Below are positions 51,576 through 61,465 of a DNA stretch of 64,000 nt, piece by piece (within the stretch, counting starts at the first letter, position 1; each line of letters starts with the position of its first letter). The notes below the pieces were generated by a model that was not told the origin of the DNA, ran no database searches, and saw only the letters and a program-made list of their open reading frames with translations. The stretch is from Bacteroidales bacterium (lineage in GTDB: Bacteria > Bacteroidota > Bacteroidia > Bacteroidales > F082), in assembly GCA_017394865.1 (NCBI GenBank), contig JAFPWT010000007.1:1-64000 (forward strand). Reading direction: 5' to 3'. A program made the translations under genes and the position numbers.

Positions 51576-54395
51576 CTATCTGATAACGGAAACAAGTCGT
51601 GTTTTATTGCCTCCACGGGTACCGACTTCAAACAAATACAACGCTGGTGGCAAATCGCCTACGGCAACTCTCACTTCGTCGGTGCCATGGGCTGACACTG
51701 TCTTCAGTTTTTGTCCCAAAAGATTATAGACATTCACTTCGTTCATGGCGCAGCCTTTCACCGTCACCGCGTCACTGGCGGGGTTGGGATAGACTTCCAG
51801 ATTTGCCGTCTCTTCCTCACCGACACCATAGCCGCTGCAGTTGATGGTCTTGAAGACTTCCTTGTCGCATAAACTATTGCCCGAACTCACACGAAGCACC
51901 CTCTCGCCCATGGAATAAGCGGTAATGGTGCATGAAGCGCCGTGTGGCACAATCTCCCATTCTCCTGGGCCTTCGGGGTTATCAAGCAACTCCCACGTGA
52001 TTCCGGAGACATCCATCCCCGTGCTATCGTCCAGATAATAATTGTACACCCCAGGCCAGAAACTATTGGACACGGCCACTTGGGTCAAGCCGACGATCCG
52101 TTCGAAAGGAGGTGTTGAATGCAGGGTCAAATCCAAGGTAAGATAGCTCTCACAGCCATTGTCCCCTATAATGGTATCATAGTGGAATCCTGACTCTGTA
52201 TACACCTTACCCCACCATGCCGGATACATGTCGCAGGTATCCACATAAATTGTGGGCACATCACCGGATGGAAGTCTTGTGAAATGCAATATACTGTCGT
52301 ATTCGCATCCAAAGAGTGTGGTGAAGGTACGGTAATAGTCACCTGTCTCTTCACATATCACGCCTCCCCAATCATACGCAGAGCATGACGCATAGGGCCG
52401 TATGGGGTTCTCCGGAAGCTTAACCACCGCCAAATGCAACATAAACAGGCTGTCGCAATCGTCTTCGCCATTGGACTTGATCACGATGTAAGTGCCGGGA
52501 TCCGTTCGAAGCGTATCGAACCACATGATTCCAACATTCCCTTCACACAAGGTGTCGTAACGCGGCGGCGCAGAGGCTGTCTGCCCACTCGAAATGGACA
52601 TATGGTAGATCGTATCGCAGCCTTCATCGTTGTACCCGATGATTTGATCGAAATTTGGCACTGAAAGGGGTTGTCCATGGAAATAATAGGTATTCGCACA
52701 AGTACTGTCGATCACCGTGATCTCAATCAGCGGAGTCACGTGGATGATCACCTGCAGCGAATCGAACGGTTGTATTGAACCCTCGATTTCACGATACACC
52801 ACGGCGGTCACCTCATAGTCACCCGCCATGGTATACGTATGCGATATCTCCTCACCTACACCAGTCGTTCCGTCGCCGAAGTCCCACGTCACATGGTCAT
52901 ATTCAAAATTAAAAGAGACTCTGAATTGGATCGAGGCATCACCTTGGCAGACAGAATAGCAGCCATCAGGTAACTCGGTGGAGAGGATATCGTTCACATA
53001 AAGCTGCTTGGTGAGGGTCTTGGCGCTAGAGCCAACGGTATAGGCATAGCCTTCGTTCGGACCCATGCCGTAGACGTGGGCGACAAAACCGCCGGGGCAA
53101 AGGATGGTGTGAGCACCTGCCGGCACTTCGACGCGGGCATAGGAAAACTCCGGTGCCGAAGGAACCGTTGTAAAGGAATTCGGGATATGACTATTGTCGT
53201 ACATCAGCTCAGCGACATGTTCGGTGTAGCAAACGACATTCACAAAATGCTTTTGGACATTTTCAGCTTGGAAGGTGGAAAAAGTGATTTCGCGGATTGT
53301 CTGCTCCACAGGCGAGATCCATACCATTGAGGGATCGCCATAGGTGGTGCCGCTTGAGGCCTGACGGTGCGAGTGGTTATACAGGTACACTGCGATGGGG
53401 TTGTCTGATTCCAGGAAGGTGCATGGCTCCGTATCCAGATCCATCTCGAAAGTGTAGCTCTCGCCAGCATTCAGTTGGCACAACACTCGTCCGTCGCGTT
53501 GCACGATAGTATTGTCTGCCGATGCGGTGACTTTCACCATGTCATTCAGCAGGTTGAAATAGGATGGTGCCTCAGTGCTGGTCACCACGAAACGTTTTCC
53601 CCAGTGGTCGACAGGCATGGCTTGTTCGAACACATGATCGTAGCCCGATGTGGTCCCACCGGGGACAGCGGTGATGCAGTTGCCGTTGAACACGGCGATG
53701 GGCTTTTCTTCATCGAGGCTTTCTATGGTGGTTCCCGAGAAGTCACCGTCTCCGTTGCTTTCGCTGCCCGTGTATTTGTTCAGCACATGATAGCACTCCC
53801 CTCTTTGGAGTGAGACCGTATACGGGCGGCCTGCCATATGGTCATCCCATGTCTCACAGGTCGGGATGATGCGCACCTGCGTGTTATCTTCGGTAGCGAT
53901 AATCAAGAAAGAAGCCCTGTTTTCATCCTGATGGCTGCTTTGCTCTCCAATGGATTTGTTACTTTGCACCATATAGAAGCTTCCCAATGCCTGGATTGGA
54001 AGCACGTTGGCTGCATCATAGGAGTTCTGTGCTTCGTTGGCGATATACAGGGAGATCGTGTCGGTCGACGTGACCAGAAGGCCCTTGTAGGCATTCCCAC
54101 CCTGTTGTTCATTATATCCATGGGAAGTAGCAATTTCAACAGTCTGGACGCCCTGATTCGACACGGTGAATGTGTTTGTGACAGTACCCGTATACACGTT
54201 GGTAACCGTCACCTGGCAGCTTCTTTTGGCACTGGCAATTAGGCGCAGATGGTCGGAGGTGCCGTTTCTGTAGCCGTTTCTCATGAACGACACCCAAAAC
54301 TCGGTACCCTGTGTGGTCGGGACCTGCGTTTGGGCAAAGCCCAGGGAGATGCCCGCCAGCACAAAGAAAAGACAATAAAAAAGTCGTTTCAGCAT
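51576..54395 (-). CDS. T9SS type A protein with IgGFc-binding-like and PKD domains
   Basis: A 939-residue secreted protein. Signal peptide MLKRLFYCLFFVLAGISLGFAQ. Residues about 25-460 resemble the N-terminal domain of IgGFc-binding proteins (GTEFWVSFMRNG, ASFLIIATEDNTQVRI, GECYHVLNKYTGSE, PIAVFNGNC, GYDHVFEQAMPVDHWGKRFVV). A PKD domain follows (about 490-560: HVTWDFGDGTTG, SHTYTMAGDYEV). After several Cys-containing SprB-like segments the chain ends in a type A T9SS sorting domain (LEVYPNPASDAVTVKG). Likely a surface adhesin or host-binding protein; binding to IgG is not shown by sequence alone. First gene of its operon. Confidence 0.85.
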   Translation of the reverse strand: MLKRLFYCLFFVLAGISLGFAQTQVPTTQGTEFWVSFMRNGYRNGTSDHLRLIASAKRSCQVTVTNVYTGTVTNTFTVSNQGVQTVEIATSHGYNEQQGGNAYKGLLVTSTDTISLYIANEAQNSYDAANVLPIQALGSFYMVQSNKSIGEQSSHQDENRASFLIIATEDNTQVRIIPTCETWDDHMAGRPYTVSLQRGECYHVLNKYTGSESNGDGDFSGTTIESLDEEKPIAVFNGNCITAVPGGTTSGYDHVFEQAMPVDHWGKRFVVTSTEAPSYFNLLNDMVKVTASADNTIVQRDGRVLCQLNAGESYTFEMDLDTEPCTFLESDNPIAVYLYNHSHRQASSGTTYGDPSMVWISPVEQTIREITFSTFQAENVQKHFVNVVCYTEHVAELMYDNSHIPNSFTTVPSAPEFSYARVEVPAGAHTILCPGGFVAHVYGMGPNEGYAYTVGSSAKTLTKQLYVNDILSTELPDGCYSVCQGDASIQFRVSFNFEYDHVTWDFGDGTTGVGEEISHTYTMAGDYEVTAVVYREIEGSIQPFDSLQVIIHVTPLIEITVIDSTCANTYYFHGQPLSVPNFDQIIGYNDEGCDTIYHMSISSGQTASAPPRYDTLCEGNVGIMWFDTLRTDPGTYIVIKSNGEDDCDSLFMLHLAVVKLPENPIRPYASCSAYDWGGVICEETGDYYRTFTTLFGCEYDSILHFTRLPSGDVPTIYVDTCDMYPAWWGKVYTESGFHYDTIIGDNGCESYLTLDLTLHSTPPFERIVGLTQVAVSNSFWPGVYNYYLDDSTGMDVSGITWELLDNPEGPGEWEIVPHGASCTITAYSMGERVLRVSSGNSLCDKEVFKTINCSGYGVGEEETANLEVYPNPASDAVTVKGCAMNEVNVYNLLGQKLKTVSAHGTDEVRVAVGDLPPALYLFEVGTRGGNKTRLVSVIR

Positions 54396-54418
54396 AGGTC
54401 CTATTTTGGATAATTATG

Positions 54419-54426
54419 CAAAAATA
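54419..54426 (-). promoter_or_regulatory. -7 element for IgGFc-like operon
   Basis: Minus-strand TATTTTTG, 23 bases before the ATG at 54395. Confidence 0.6.
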
Positions 54427-54445
54427 CAACTTTTCTGTAAAATAA

Positions 54446-54916
54446 TCAGGATTTTATGATTTTTCCGTTCAAAACGGCTTCTTGGAGTTCGTCACCTTTA
54501 TAGGAGAGTTTCAGTGAAAAGAAGGGGCTTTGCTCGTCGATAAGCTTCAGGAAGATCTTGTCGCCTTCCCACATCGTCAGGTCTAGAAGTCGTTGTTTCT
54601 CAATCCATTCGAGGTCGCCTTCGTTGCACACGATTTGGTTTCCTGTCCATTCGGTGCAGACGAAGAGGTGCATATGTTCGCTTTCCCAGATGTCGGAGAT
54701 GAAGGTGACGATGCCGCAGTAGCGCCATTTGGTGACGGTGAAGCCCGTCTCTTCCTTTACTTCGCGCAGCATGCAGTCCTCGGGGCTCTCCCCTTCTTCG
54801 AACTTGCCGCCCACACCGAGCCATTTGTCGTGGTTGAGGTCGTTCTCTTTCTTGGTGCGGTGCAGCATGAGGTATTGCGAGCCGCGTTCGAGGTAGCAGA
54901 GGGTGGTGGATTTCAC
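54446..54916 (-). CDS. Nudix hydrolase (MutT-like)
   Basis: A 156-residue enzyme with an intact Nudix box, GGKFEEGESPEDCMLREVKEETGF split as G(x5)E(x7)REVKEETGF. The N-terminal KSTTLCYLERGSQYLMLHR strand and the overall length match 8-oxo-dGTP pyrophosphatases of the MutT type. The start codon is GTG at 54916, immediately downstream of a 7-bp tandem repeat. No signal peptide. Probably sanitises oxidised nucleotides; substrate not certain. Confidence 0.9.
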   Translation of the reverse strand: MKSTTLCYLERGSQYLMLHRTKKENDLNHDKWLGVGGKFEEGESPEDCMLREVKEETGFTVTKWRYCGIVTFISDIWESEHMHLFVCTEWTGNQIVCNEGDLEWIEKQRLLDLTMWEGDKIFLKLIDEQSPFFSLKLSYKGDELQEAVLNGKIIKS

Positions 54917-54937
54917 GAATTTAGAATTTAGAATTTA
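54917..54937. repeat. Heptamer tandem repeat GAATTTA x3
   Basis: Three perfect 7-bp units directly abutting the GTG start of the Nudix gene (minus strand). Confidence 0.8.
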
Positions 54938-54944
54938 GAGAAAA

Positions 54945-54972
54945 GCAAAGGCGACCTCACGGCCGCCTTTGC
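54945..54972 (-). terminator. gdhA terminator hairpin
   Basis: GCAAAGGCG (54945-54953) pairs with CGCCTTTGC (54964-54972), with extra pairing in the loop. It lies 23 bases after the gdhA stop; no long T run follows on the minus strand (CTTTTCTC), so strength is uncertain. Confidence 0.65.
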
Positions 54973-54995
54973 GAAATAACCTTTGAACTAAGGGA

Positions 54996-56339
54996 TTAGA
55001 TGATACCTTGAGCGAGCATGGCGTTGGCAACGCGCATGAAGCCGGCGATGTTGGCGCCCTTCACATAGTTGATGGTGCCGTCGGGTTGTGTACCATACTT
55101 CACGCACATGTCATAGATGTCGTTCATGATCTTGTGGAGTTTCTGGTCGACTTCAGGAGCGGTCCAGTTGATGTGACCAGCGTTCTGGCAGATCTCGAGG
55201 CCTGAGGTAGCAACGCCACCGGCGTTGACGGCCTTACCAGGACCGAACGGGATCTTAGCGGCTTGGAAAGCTGCGATAGCGCCAGGCTGGCAGCCCATGT
55301 TGGAGACTTCAGCCACATACTTCACGCCGTTGGCGATCAGTTCCTTGGCATCTTCTTCAGCAAGCTCGTTTTGGAAAGCGCAGGGGCATGCGATGTCGCA
55401 CTTCACCATCCAAGCTTTCTTGCCAGGAGTGAAGACGGCTTTGCCCGGGAACTTGTCGGCCATGTCCTGAACCTTGTTACGGTTGGAGGCACGCATCACG
55501 AGCATGTAGTCGATCATTTCCTGGTCGATACCGTTGGGCAGTTCGCAGACACCGTCGGGGCCTGACAGAGCGACGACCTTAGCACCGAGTTCGGTAGCCT
55601 TGATGGCGGCGCCCCAAGCCACGTTACCGAAGCCTGAGAGGGCGATACGCTTGCCTTCCATCTTGTCGCCAGTCTGTTTCACCATACGTTCCACATAGTA
55701 GATAGCACCGAAACCGGTAGCCTCAGGACGGACCAGTGATCCACCCCAGCCATAGCTCTTACCAGTCAGAGCGCCAGTGCTGTGTTCACGGGCGAGTTTC
55801 TTGTAAGCGCCATAGAGGTAACCGATTTCACGGCCGCCGACGCCGACGTCACCAGCGGGTGAGTCTTGGTCAGGACCGATGTTTCTCCAAAGTTCATACA
55901 TGAAAGCTTGGCAGAAACGCATGATTTCTTCGTCGGTCTTGCCAACCGGGTCGAAGTCGGAACCGCCCTTGCCACCGCCGAGAGGCAGGTTGGTCAGAGA
56001 GTTCTTGAAGATCTGCTCGAAGCCCAAGAACTTCAGCATGGAGACGTTCACAGCCTTGTGGAAACGCAAACCGCCTTTGTAAGCGCCGAGAGCGGCGTTG
56101 TACTGAACACGGTAGCCCAGGTTGGTTTGAACCTCACCATTGCGGTCAACCCAAGTCACACGGAAAGTGAAGATACGATCAGGCTCAACGAGTCTTTCAA
56201 CGATCTTGGCTTTCTCAAACTCAGGATGTTGGTTGTAAACTTCTTCGATTGATTCGAGCACTTCGCGTACTGCCTGTAAATACTCTTTTTCGCCTGGATG
56301 TTTGGCCTCCAGAGCGGTCATGATTTCATTTACTTTCAT
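54996..56339 (-). CDS. gdhA: NADP-type glutamate dehydrogenase
   Basis: A 447-residue enzyme interconverting 2-oxoglutarate + ammonia and glutamate. Family motifs are clear: RVQYN, GGLRFH, PLGGGKGGSDFDPVGK (catalytic Lys region), PAGDVGVG and the Rossmann segment ALSGFGNVAWGA. Length and GGGKGGSDFDP fit the hexameric NADP(H)-dependent class. Strong codon bias implies high expression, in keeping with ammonia assimilation in anaerobic Bacteroidales. Monocistronic, with a ~64-nt leader. Confidence 0.97.
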   Translation of the reverse strand: MKVNEIMTALEAKHPGEKEYLQAVREVLESIEEVYNQHPEFEKAKIVERLVEPDRIFTFRVTWVDRNGEVQTNLGYRVQYNAALGAYKGGLRFHKAVNVSMLKFLGFEQIFKNSLTNLPLGGGKGGSDFDPVGKTDEEIMRFCQAFMYELWRNIGPDQDSPAGDVGVGGREIGYLYGAYKKLAREHSTGALTGKSYGWGGSLVRPEATGFGAIYYVERMVKQTGDKMEGKRIALSGFGNVAWGAAIKATELGAKVVALSGPDGVCELPNGIDQEMIDYMLVMRASNRNKVQDMADKFPGKAVFTPGKKAWMVKCDIACPCAFQNELAEEDAKELIANGVKYVAEVSNMGCQPGAIAAFQAAKIPFGPGKAVNAGGVATSGLEICQNAGHINWTAPEVDQKLHKIMNDIYDMCVKYGTQPDGTINYVKGANIAGFMRVANAMLAQGII

Positions 56340-56402
56340 TTTAATGATTTGAATTTAAAAAGGTTATAATAAACTAAAGAGTTTTCTTTCGATTTTTCGG
56401 TG

Positions 56403-56410
56403 CAAAGGTA
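56403..56410 (-). promoter_or_regulatory. -7 element for gdhA
   Basis: Minus-strand TACCTTTG, 63 bases before the gdhA ATG. The leader between them is A/T rich with no clear fold. Confidence 0.7.
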
Positions 56411-56450
56411 ATGTATTAAATCCAAATAAAAAAATTAAAGTGAAAATATT

Positions 56451-57119
56451 TTATTCCGACTCCAAATCCTCGTCGCCAACCCACTCTCCATACTCGTAAA
56501 CTGCGATCCGAGTGATCTTACCATCTGGATTGTAATAAATCTCCTTGCCATGTTTTTCATTATCAACGTAATTGACAACCAAACACTTATAGCCGGATTT
56601 CGCATAACTGGTCTGGACACCCGTCCCCTTATCAAAGTCGGCTTTCCCAGCCAGGTTACCATCATCATAGAATATCAACCAGCTGCCGTCCATCATGCCG
56701 CCAGCGAACTGCCCCTCCTGAAAGACCTGGCCGTTCTCGTACCAACGATGAAACGCTCCATCCAACTCTCCATTGACGTAGTATCCTTCGGCAACCATAA
56801 TGCCCTTTAGCGAATACTCACGGTAGACACTATCCTGCACACCGTTCTTGTACCACGTCTCCTCCATCAGGTTCCCGTTCTCGTGCCAGCGACGCAACGG
56901 CCCGTCCATCGTGTCGTTCCTGTAAGTCACTTCGATCTGCTTCTTCCCGTTGGCCAAATACCACACGCTGCAACCATTCAGCATCCCATTCTCATAACGC
57001 AACTCCGATTTCAGCGTCCCGTTCTCGTAATAATCCTTCTTGACCTTCACGTTGCTGTCGCACGACACCATGCCAACGACAAACAACACAAGCAGAAAAA
57101 AGCCATTCGACCTACTCAT
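56451..57119 (-). CDS. MORN-repeat lipoprotein (YwqK-like)
   Basis: A 222-residue lipoprotein (MSRSNGFFLLVLFVVGMVSC, lipobox MVSC). The mature part has six to eight MORN_2-type repeats of about 22 residues, with the pattern YENG.L..E..Y.NG..(D/N)G....(W/Y): for example YYENGTLKSELRYENGMLNG, RRWHENGNLMEETWYKNG, HRWYENGQVFQEGQFAGGM. Although such proteins are often labelled 'YwqK antitoxin', no toxin is adjacent. The start overlaps the stop of the PBP1-LysM gene by eight bases. Confidence 0.85.
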   Translation of the reverse strand: MSRSNGFFLLVLFVVGMVSCDSNVKVKKDYYENGTLKSELRYENGMLNGCSVWYLANGKKQIEVTYRNDTMDGPLRRWHENGNLMEETWYKNGVQDSVYREYSLKGIMVAEGYYVNGELDGAFHRWYENGQVFQEGQFAGGMMDGSWLIFYDDGNLAGKADFDKGTGVQTSYAKSGYKCLVVNYVDNEKHGKEIYYNPDGKITRIAVYEYGEWVGDEDLESE

Positions 57120-59031
57120 TGCCTTCCTCCTGATATACCCAAATGGGCTTCAGCTGCACCGACTGACTGTCGTATTGGAACACGTTCCAATACCGGTTTT
57201 CCAGCCCGTCTTCATAACGCCGCTTATTGAAATAATACCGCGTGTGCAACAGAGGAATGTGATAATAGGGCAAACATTCCATAGGCTGAGGGCCAAACTC
57301 CATCAACGCATTCAAGAAATACCAACCCACATCAAAGCCCTCAAAGGCAAAGTCTATAGGCTCACTTTCATATCTCTGGCGGAAAGCACCCACAAAATTC
57401 AAAGTCAGCGAATCGTTATAATCCACGAAATGATCATCAAAATAGATTGCATTCAAGCTCAACAGGCTGGGCACAAGCAGATTCTCAAACTCCGTCCATT
57501 GGGGAAGACCGATCAAGGTAATGGGATTTTTTTGCGCTAATTTTATAGTATTATTCAATACTTTTGTTGAGAAAACAACGTCTTTCCCATAAGCCACCAA
57601 CACATTTTCACGGGCCGTGGAAAGGCCATTCTTAAAGGCGTTTGACTCCGCAATGGAAAGATGCTCAAAGTGATTTTCGAAATACACCTCCCCGTCGGGA
57701 TACTCACCCAGCGCCTTGGTAGAGAAGATCTGCCCTTCGACTTCCAGCGTGGACAGCACTCGTTTTCCCATTTTACGGCGCTGGCTTTCCCTGGCAATCA
57801 GGTCCAGCATCTCCGAGTTACTCAAGAAAATGTCTTTCTTCACGGTTGTGTCGAGCGTCCGCTCCAGATCGTTGATCATCGCGGTGTCAGCCAAGCCTAG
57901 ACCATCATCTGTCACAAGTGTCACCTTGGCCTTCGGATAGCGTCTCGAAATCAAATCCGAGAGTTCCTCCACCATAGCCTTGTTACTCGGTTTCAGCTTC
58001 ACCACGTTGGGGGCATCCAAGATGATGCTTTCGCGTTCCGACATAGGATTGACGATCATGATGCCGTTGCTTGAGGCATACCTCTGAACCACAGCAAATG
58101 ACTTACTGAAGAAAGGTCCCACAATGAGGTCCGGCTGATGGTCTCTGAGCTGTCTCACCGCGGCCAGTGCCGTAATGGTATCCTCGTGGACGTCGATCAC
58201 CGTCAGGTCAAGGTTCAAACCATGATACTCCGTCAGCGAGTCGACCGCCATCATGAAGCCCTCGTAGAACTGGAGGAATTTCATGGAGCGGGTATTCTTC
58301 GTCTTATCCGCCTTGGCCTTCGAAGCATCAAGTTTGTTGATGTCATCAAGGTAAAGCGGCACCATCAGGGCGACGCGGTACTGACGGTTTTTGTTTTCAG
58401 CTGAGGCATAGCACCCCGCCGGGCGTTCCTTGGGAAGGACATAAGGGCCTTTCAGCGTTTCCTCTTCAACCACTTCAACGATTGTGTCCGTCACAAGTTC
58501 CTGTTGGATCACCAACGTGTCAGGCTCATGCTTCTTAGGCGCCTTGGCACCTTCACACGGTATCAGCACCTTCTGTCCCACAAACACCCTCGATCCCACC
58601 GAGGGATTCAGGCGGCGGAACTCTTCCCTATCGGCATCATACCGACGCAACAATTTCTTCGTCTTCTCCGACTCCTTCACCGTATGGATGATATAGCCAT
58701 CGCCGATTTCATCGTCTTCATCCAGCTCAATGTCTGAAGGCAGCACTGACTCCTGTTGTTGGACGACCACTGGGATGCCGATCACCATGTCAGCCTGCAA
58801 CCCAAGGTCGTTGATCTCGGGATTCAGGCGAAGGATCTCCTCCTGTGAAACTTCGTACACTTTGGCGATACTATAAAGTGTCTCGCCGCTTTTCACATGG
58901 TGCATGTAATATTGCTTGCTGCTGATGGTGACAATCTCCGTGGATTTCTCCACCACCACCTGTGCACGCAACATCACTGGAGCAGCAAAGAACAGCCCCA
59001 ACAGCACCCATAATATGTGTTTCTTATTCAT
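57112..59031 (-). CDS. PBP1-like protein with LysM domains
   Basis: A 639-residue exported protein with signal peptide MNKKHILWVLLGLFFAAPVMLRAQ (start 59031; the longer frame overlaps guaA). Residues about 40-85 are a LysM domain (YYMHHVKSGETLYSIAKVYEV) and about 130-180 a second, diverged one (GYIIHTVKESEKTKKLL). The C-terminal ~400 residues are a periplasmic-binding-protein type I fold (YRVALMVPLYLDD, DLIVGPFFSKSFAVV, ITLIGLPQW). It matches the Bacteroidota 'PBP1 and LysM' family that follows guaA. Likely periplasmic and peptidoglycan-bound; the ligand is unknown. Confidence 0.9.
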   Translation of the reverse strand: MNKKHILWVLLGLFFAAPVMLRAQVVVEKSTEIVTISSKQYYMHHVKSGETLYSIAKVYEVSQEEILRLNPEINDLGLQADMVIGIPVVVQQQESVLPSDIELDEDDEIGDGYIIHTVKESEKTKKLLRRYDADREEFRRLNPSVGSRVFVGQKVLIPCEGAKAPKKHEPDTLVIQQELVTDTIVEVVEEETLKGPYVLPKERPAGCYASAENKNRQYRVALMVPLYLDDINKLDASKAKADKTKNTRSMKFLQFYEGFMMAVDSLTEYHGLNLDLTVIDVHEDTITALAAVRQLRDHQPDLIVGPFFSKSFAVVQRYASSNGIMIVNPMSERESIILDAPNVVKLKPSNKAMVEELSDLISRRYPKAKVTLVTDDGLGLADTAMINDLERTLDTTVKKDIFLSNSEMLDLIARESQRRKMGKRVLSTLEVEGQIFSTKALGEYPDGEVYFENHFEHLSIAESNAFKNGLSTARENVLVAYGKDVVFSTKVLNNTIKLAQKNPITLIGLPQWTEFENLLVPSLLSLNAIYFDDHFVDYNDSLTLNFVGAFRQRYESEPIDFAFEGFDVGWYFLNALMEFGPQPMECLPYYHIPLLHTRYYFNKRRYEDGLENRYWNVFQYDSQSVQLKPIWVYQEEGNE

Positions 59032-59035
59032 AATC

Positions 59036-60610
59036 TTATTCCCATTCAATGGTCGCAGGCGGTTTAGATGAAATATCATAACACACCCTATTGACCCCTT
59101 TCACCTTATTAATTATATCGTTTGACACTTTGGCCAGGAATTCGTACGGCAGATGCACCCAGTCGGCGGTCATGCCATCGGTAGAGATCACCGCGCGCAA
59201 GGCGATGGTATATTCGTAGCTACGTTCGTCGCCCATCACGCCGACCGACTTCACCGGCAGAAGGATAGTGCCTGCCTGCCAGATACTGTCGTAGAGGTTG
59301 TCGGCCTTCTCGTTGGGGTACGATGCGCTCGGCAGATCACACGGCCACTCACGCAGTCCCTTGATGAAGATGTCGTCGGCATCGCGTAGGATGCGGAGTT
59401 TCTCTTCGGTGACTTCGCCCAAGATACGGATGCCCAGACTCGGTCCCGGGAAGGGATGACGGCCGATCAGCTCGCGTTTGATGCCCAGCGAGCGACCCAC
59501 ACGGCGTACCTCGTCCTTGAAGAGCGAACGCAACGGCTCCACAATCTTCAGGTTCATTTTTTCGGGCAGTCCGCCCACGTTATGATGCGATTTGATCTTG
59601 CAACTCGGCCCGTTGACGCTAACGCTCTCGATGACATCGGGATAGATCGTACCTTGAGCCAGCCAACGTGCGCCTTCGATCTTTTGTGCCTCGGCGTCGA
59701 ACACCTCGATAAAGGTGGATCCGATGGCCTTGCGCTTGGCTTCAGGGTCGGTGACGCCTTCCAGTTTCTTCAGGAACAGCGGACCGGAATGCACGCCGAT
59801 CACGTTGAGTCCCATCTCCTTGTATGAATCAAGGACATCTTCAAACTCGTTCTTACGAAGCAATCCGTTGTCGACGAAGATACAGGTCAGGTTACTGCCG
59901 ATAGCTTTGTTAAGCAGCACAGCGGCCACAGTGCTGTCGACGCCGCCCGAAAGGCCCAGGATCACTTTGTCGTCACCCAACTGCTTTTTCAGGTTTGTCA
60001 CCGTGTTGTCGACGAACGAATCAGGTGTCCAGTCGCCTTTGCAGCCACAAATGCCCAGCGCGAAGTTCTTTAAAATTTTCGGTCCCTGCTCGGTATGGAA
60101 CACCTCGGGGTGGAACTGCACGGCATAGGTCTCCTCCCCTTCGATCTTGTAAGCGGCATTCTTCACATCGCGTGTAGAGGCGATCACATGTCCGCCTGCA
60201 GGAAGTTTCTCGATGGTGTCGCCATGGCTCATCCACACGATGCTGTTGATGTCGACATCATGGAACAGCGGCGACTGCGTGTCGGTGACTTCAAGCATGG
60301 CGCGACCATATTCGCGGGCGATGGAGCCTTTGACTTCACCGCCGAAATGCTGCGCCATGAACTGGGCACCGTAACAGATCCCCAACAAAGGGAGATGGCC
60401 CTTGATACCCTCCAGGTTCACAAACGGTGCCTTCTCATCGCGGACCGAGAAAGGACTTCCGCTCAGGATGACACCCTTGACATTGTCGCCAATCGCCGGA
60501 ATTTTGTTATAAGGATGGATTTCACAATAGACATTCATTTCGCGCAGACGACGGCCTATGAGCTGCGTGACCTGCGAGCCGAAATCAAGAATGAGAATCA
60601 TTTCCTGCAT
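59036..60610 (-). CDS. guaA: GMP synthase (glutamine-hydrolysing)
   Basis: A 524-residue enzyme making GMP from XMP, ATP and glutamine. The class I glutamine amidotransferase domain has nucleophile Cys79 in GICYGAQ and the HPEVFHT catalytic His/Glu. The ATP pyrophosphatase P-loop is LSGGVDST, and the C-terminal dimerisation domain ends with the conserved KPPATIEWE. Start ATG at 60610. The gene heads a three-gene operon with the PBP1-LysM and MORN genes, spaced by 4 bases and an 8-base overlap. Confidence 0.98.
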   Translation of the reverse strand: MQEMILILDFGSQVTQLIGRRLREMNVYCEIHPYNKIPAIGDNVKGVILSGSPFSVRDEKAPFVNLEGIKGHLPLLGICYGAQFMAQHFGGEVKGSIAREYGRAMLEVTDTQSPLFHDVDINSIVWMSHGDTIEKLPAGGHVIASTRDVKNAAYKIEGEETYAVQFHPEVFHTEQGPKILKNFALGICGCKGDWTPDSFVDNTVTNLKKQLGDDKVILGLSGGVDSTVAAVLLNKAIGSNLTCIFVDNGLLRKNEFEDVLDSYKEMGLNVIGVHSGPLFLKKLEGVTDPEAKRKAIGSTFIEVFDAEAQKIEGARWLAQGTIYPDVIESVSVNGPSCKIKSHHNVGGLPEKMNLKIVEPLRSLFKDEVRRVGRSLGIKRELIGRHPFPGPSLGIRILGEVTEEKLRILRDADDIFIKGLREWPCDLPSASYPNEKADNLYDSIWQAGTILLPVKSVGVMGDERSYEYTIALRAVISTDGMTADWVHLPYEFLAKVSNDIINKVKGVNRVCYDISSKPPATIEWE

Positions 60611-60626
60611 AACCGAAAATTTTTCG

Positions 60627-60634
60627 CAAAATTA
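60627..60634 (-). promoter_or_regulatory. -7 element for guaA operon
   Basis: Minus-strand TAATTTTG, 16 bases before the guaA ATG. Confidence 0.6.
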
Positions 60635-60656
60635 GTTTTTTTCACGGATAAAACCG

Positions 60657-60664
60657 TACTTTTG
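60657..60664 (+). promoter_or_regulatory. -7 element for prsW-ychF-idi
   Basis: TACTTTTG, 15 bases before the ATG at 60680; divergent from the guaA promoter. Confidence 0.65.
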
Positions 60665-60679
60665 CGGAAAATAAATCCG

Positions 60680-61465
60680 ATGTCGACAATATTCTATTAC
60701 CTCCTCCTGATCTTCATCGCCATCCTGCCTGTGGCAGGCCTGCTGATCATGATCTATTTTATGGACAGGTATCAGAAGGAGCCCATCGGATCCCTTCTGA
60801 AGGCTTTCTTCGGAGGATTCCTCGCTTTGGCCATGGATCTCATAGTTGTTTTCTTATTCCTTAATTACACTATTGGGCTCATCCCAGGTTTTAAAGAGAC
60901 CGATTTCTATCAGTCATTTATTCAAGCGGGCATTCCTGAAGAGCTATGTAAATTCGCGATTTTCATGATTTTCATCTGGCGCGACAAGAACTTCGACGAG
61001 TATTTCGACGGCATTGTCTACGCCTGTTTCATCAGTCTCGGCTTTGCCTGCGTGGAGAACATCATGTATGTGGTAGTCAACGGGGTGGCAACCGGCCTTG
61101 TAAGAGCCATGCTTTCCGTGCCAGCCCACTTCCTCTTCGGCATTTTGATGGGTTATTTCCTGTCGCTTGCCAAGTTCGAGCCGGAAAAACGGGTAAAGCA
61201 TATCTTCACGGGACTATTACTAGCCATGGCTGCGCACGGCGTGTTCGATTGGCTGATTTTCAAGAGCAGCACCTTAGTCCTGACAGGTAAAGAAACGATG
61301 ATTCTGCTGTCGGGATTACTATATAAAATACTCCTCGCCGGCGATGTTCTTCTCTGGATTTTCGGCATGAAACTCGTCCGCAAGCACTTGGAAAGATCCC
61401 GACAGCAGGCCGAGGATGCATTAAACCTTACAACAAACCTAACACAAAACGATCATGTCTCTTAA
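60680..61465 (+). CDS. PrsW family intramembrane metalloprotease
   Basis: A 261-residue membrane protein with about seven hydrophobic helices. The protease motifs are present: IPEELCKF (EExxK), FDGIVYACFISLGFACVEN, HFLFGILMGYF and AAHGVFDW. The E, E and H residues make a zinc site. PrsW cleaves the anti-sigma factor RsiW in Bacillus; the target here is unknown. The start at 60680 was chosen because a longer in-frame extension runs antisense through guaA and the promoter. Its last 11 bases overlap the YchF-like gene. Confidence 0.93.
   Translation: MSTIFYYLLLIFIAILPVAGLLIMIYFMDRYQKEPIGSLLKAFFGGFLALAMDLIVVFLFLNYTIGLIPGFKETDFYQSFIQAGIPEELCKFAIFMIFIWRDKNFDEYFDGIVYACFISLGFACVENIMYVVVNGVATGLVRAMLSVPAHFLFGILMGYFLSLAKFEPEKRVKHIFTGLLLAMAAHGVFDWLIFKSSTLVLTGKETMILLSGLLYKILLAGDVLLWIFGMKLVRKHLERSRQQAEDALNLTTNLTQNDHVS

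Noticed and set aside
56451-57119. The MORN-repeat protein as antitoxin of a toxin-antitoxin pair
   Set aside because: The 'YwqK antitoxin' label is inherited from annotation; no toxin gene adjoins it and it is a lipoprotein in the guaA operon.
60095-60679. A 195-codon N-terminal extension of the PrsW gene
   Set aside because: It is antisense to guaA and crosses both promoters; the ATG at 60680 gives a normal PrsW N-terminus.
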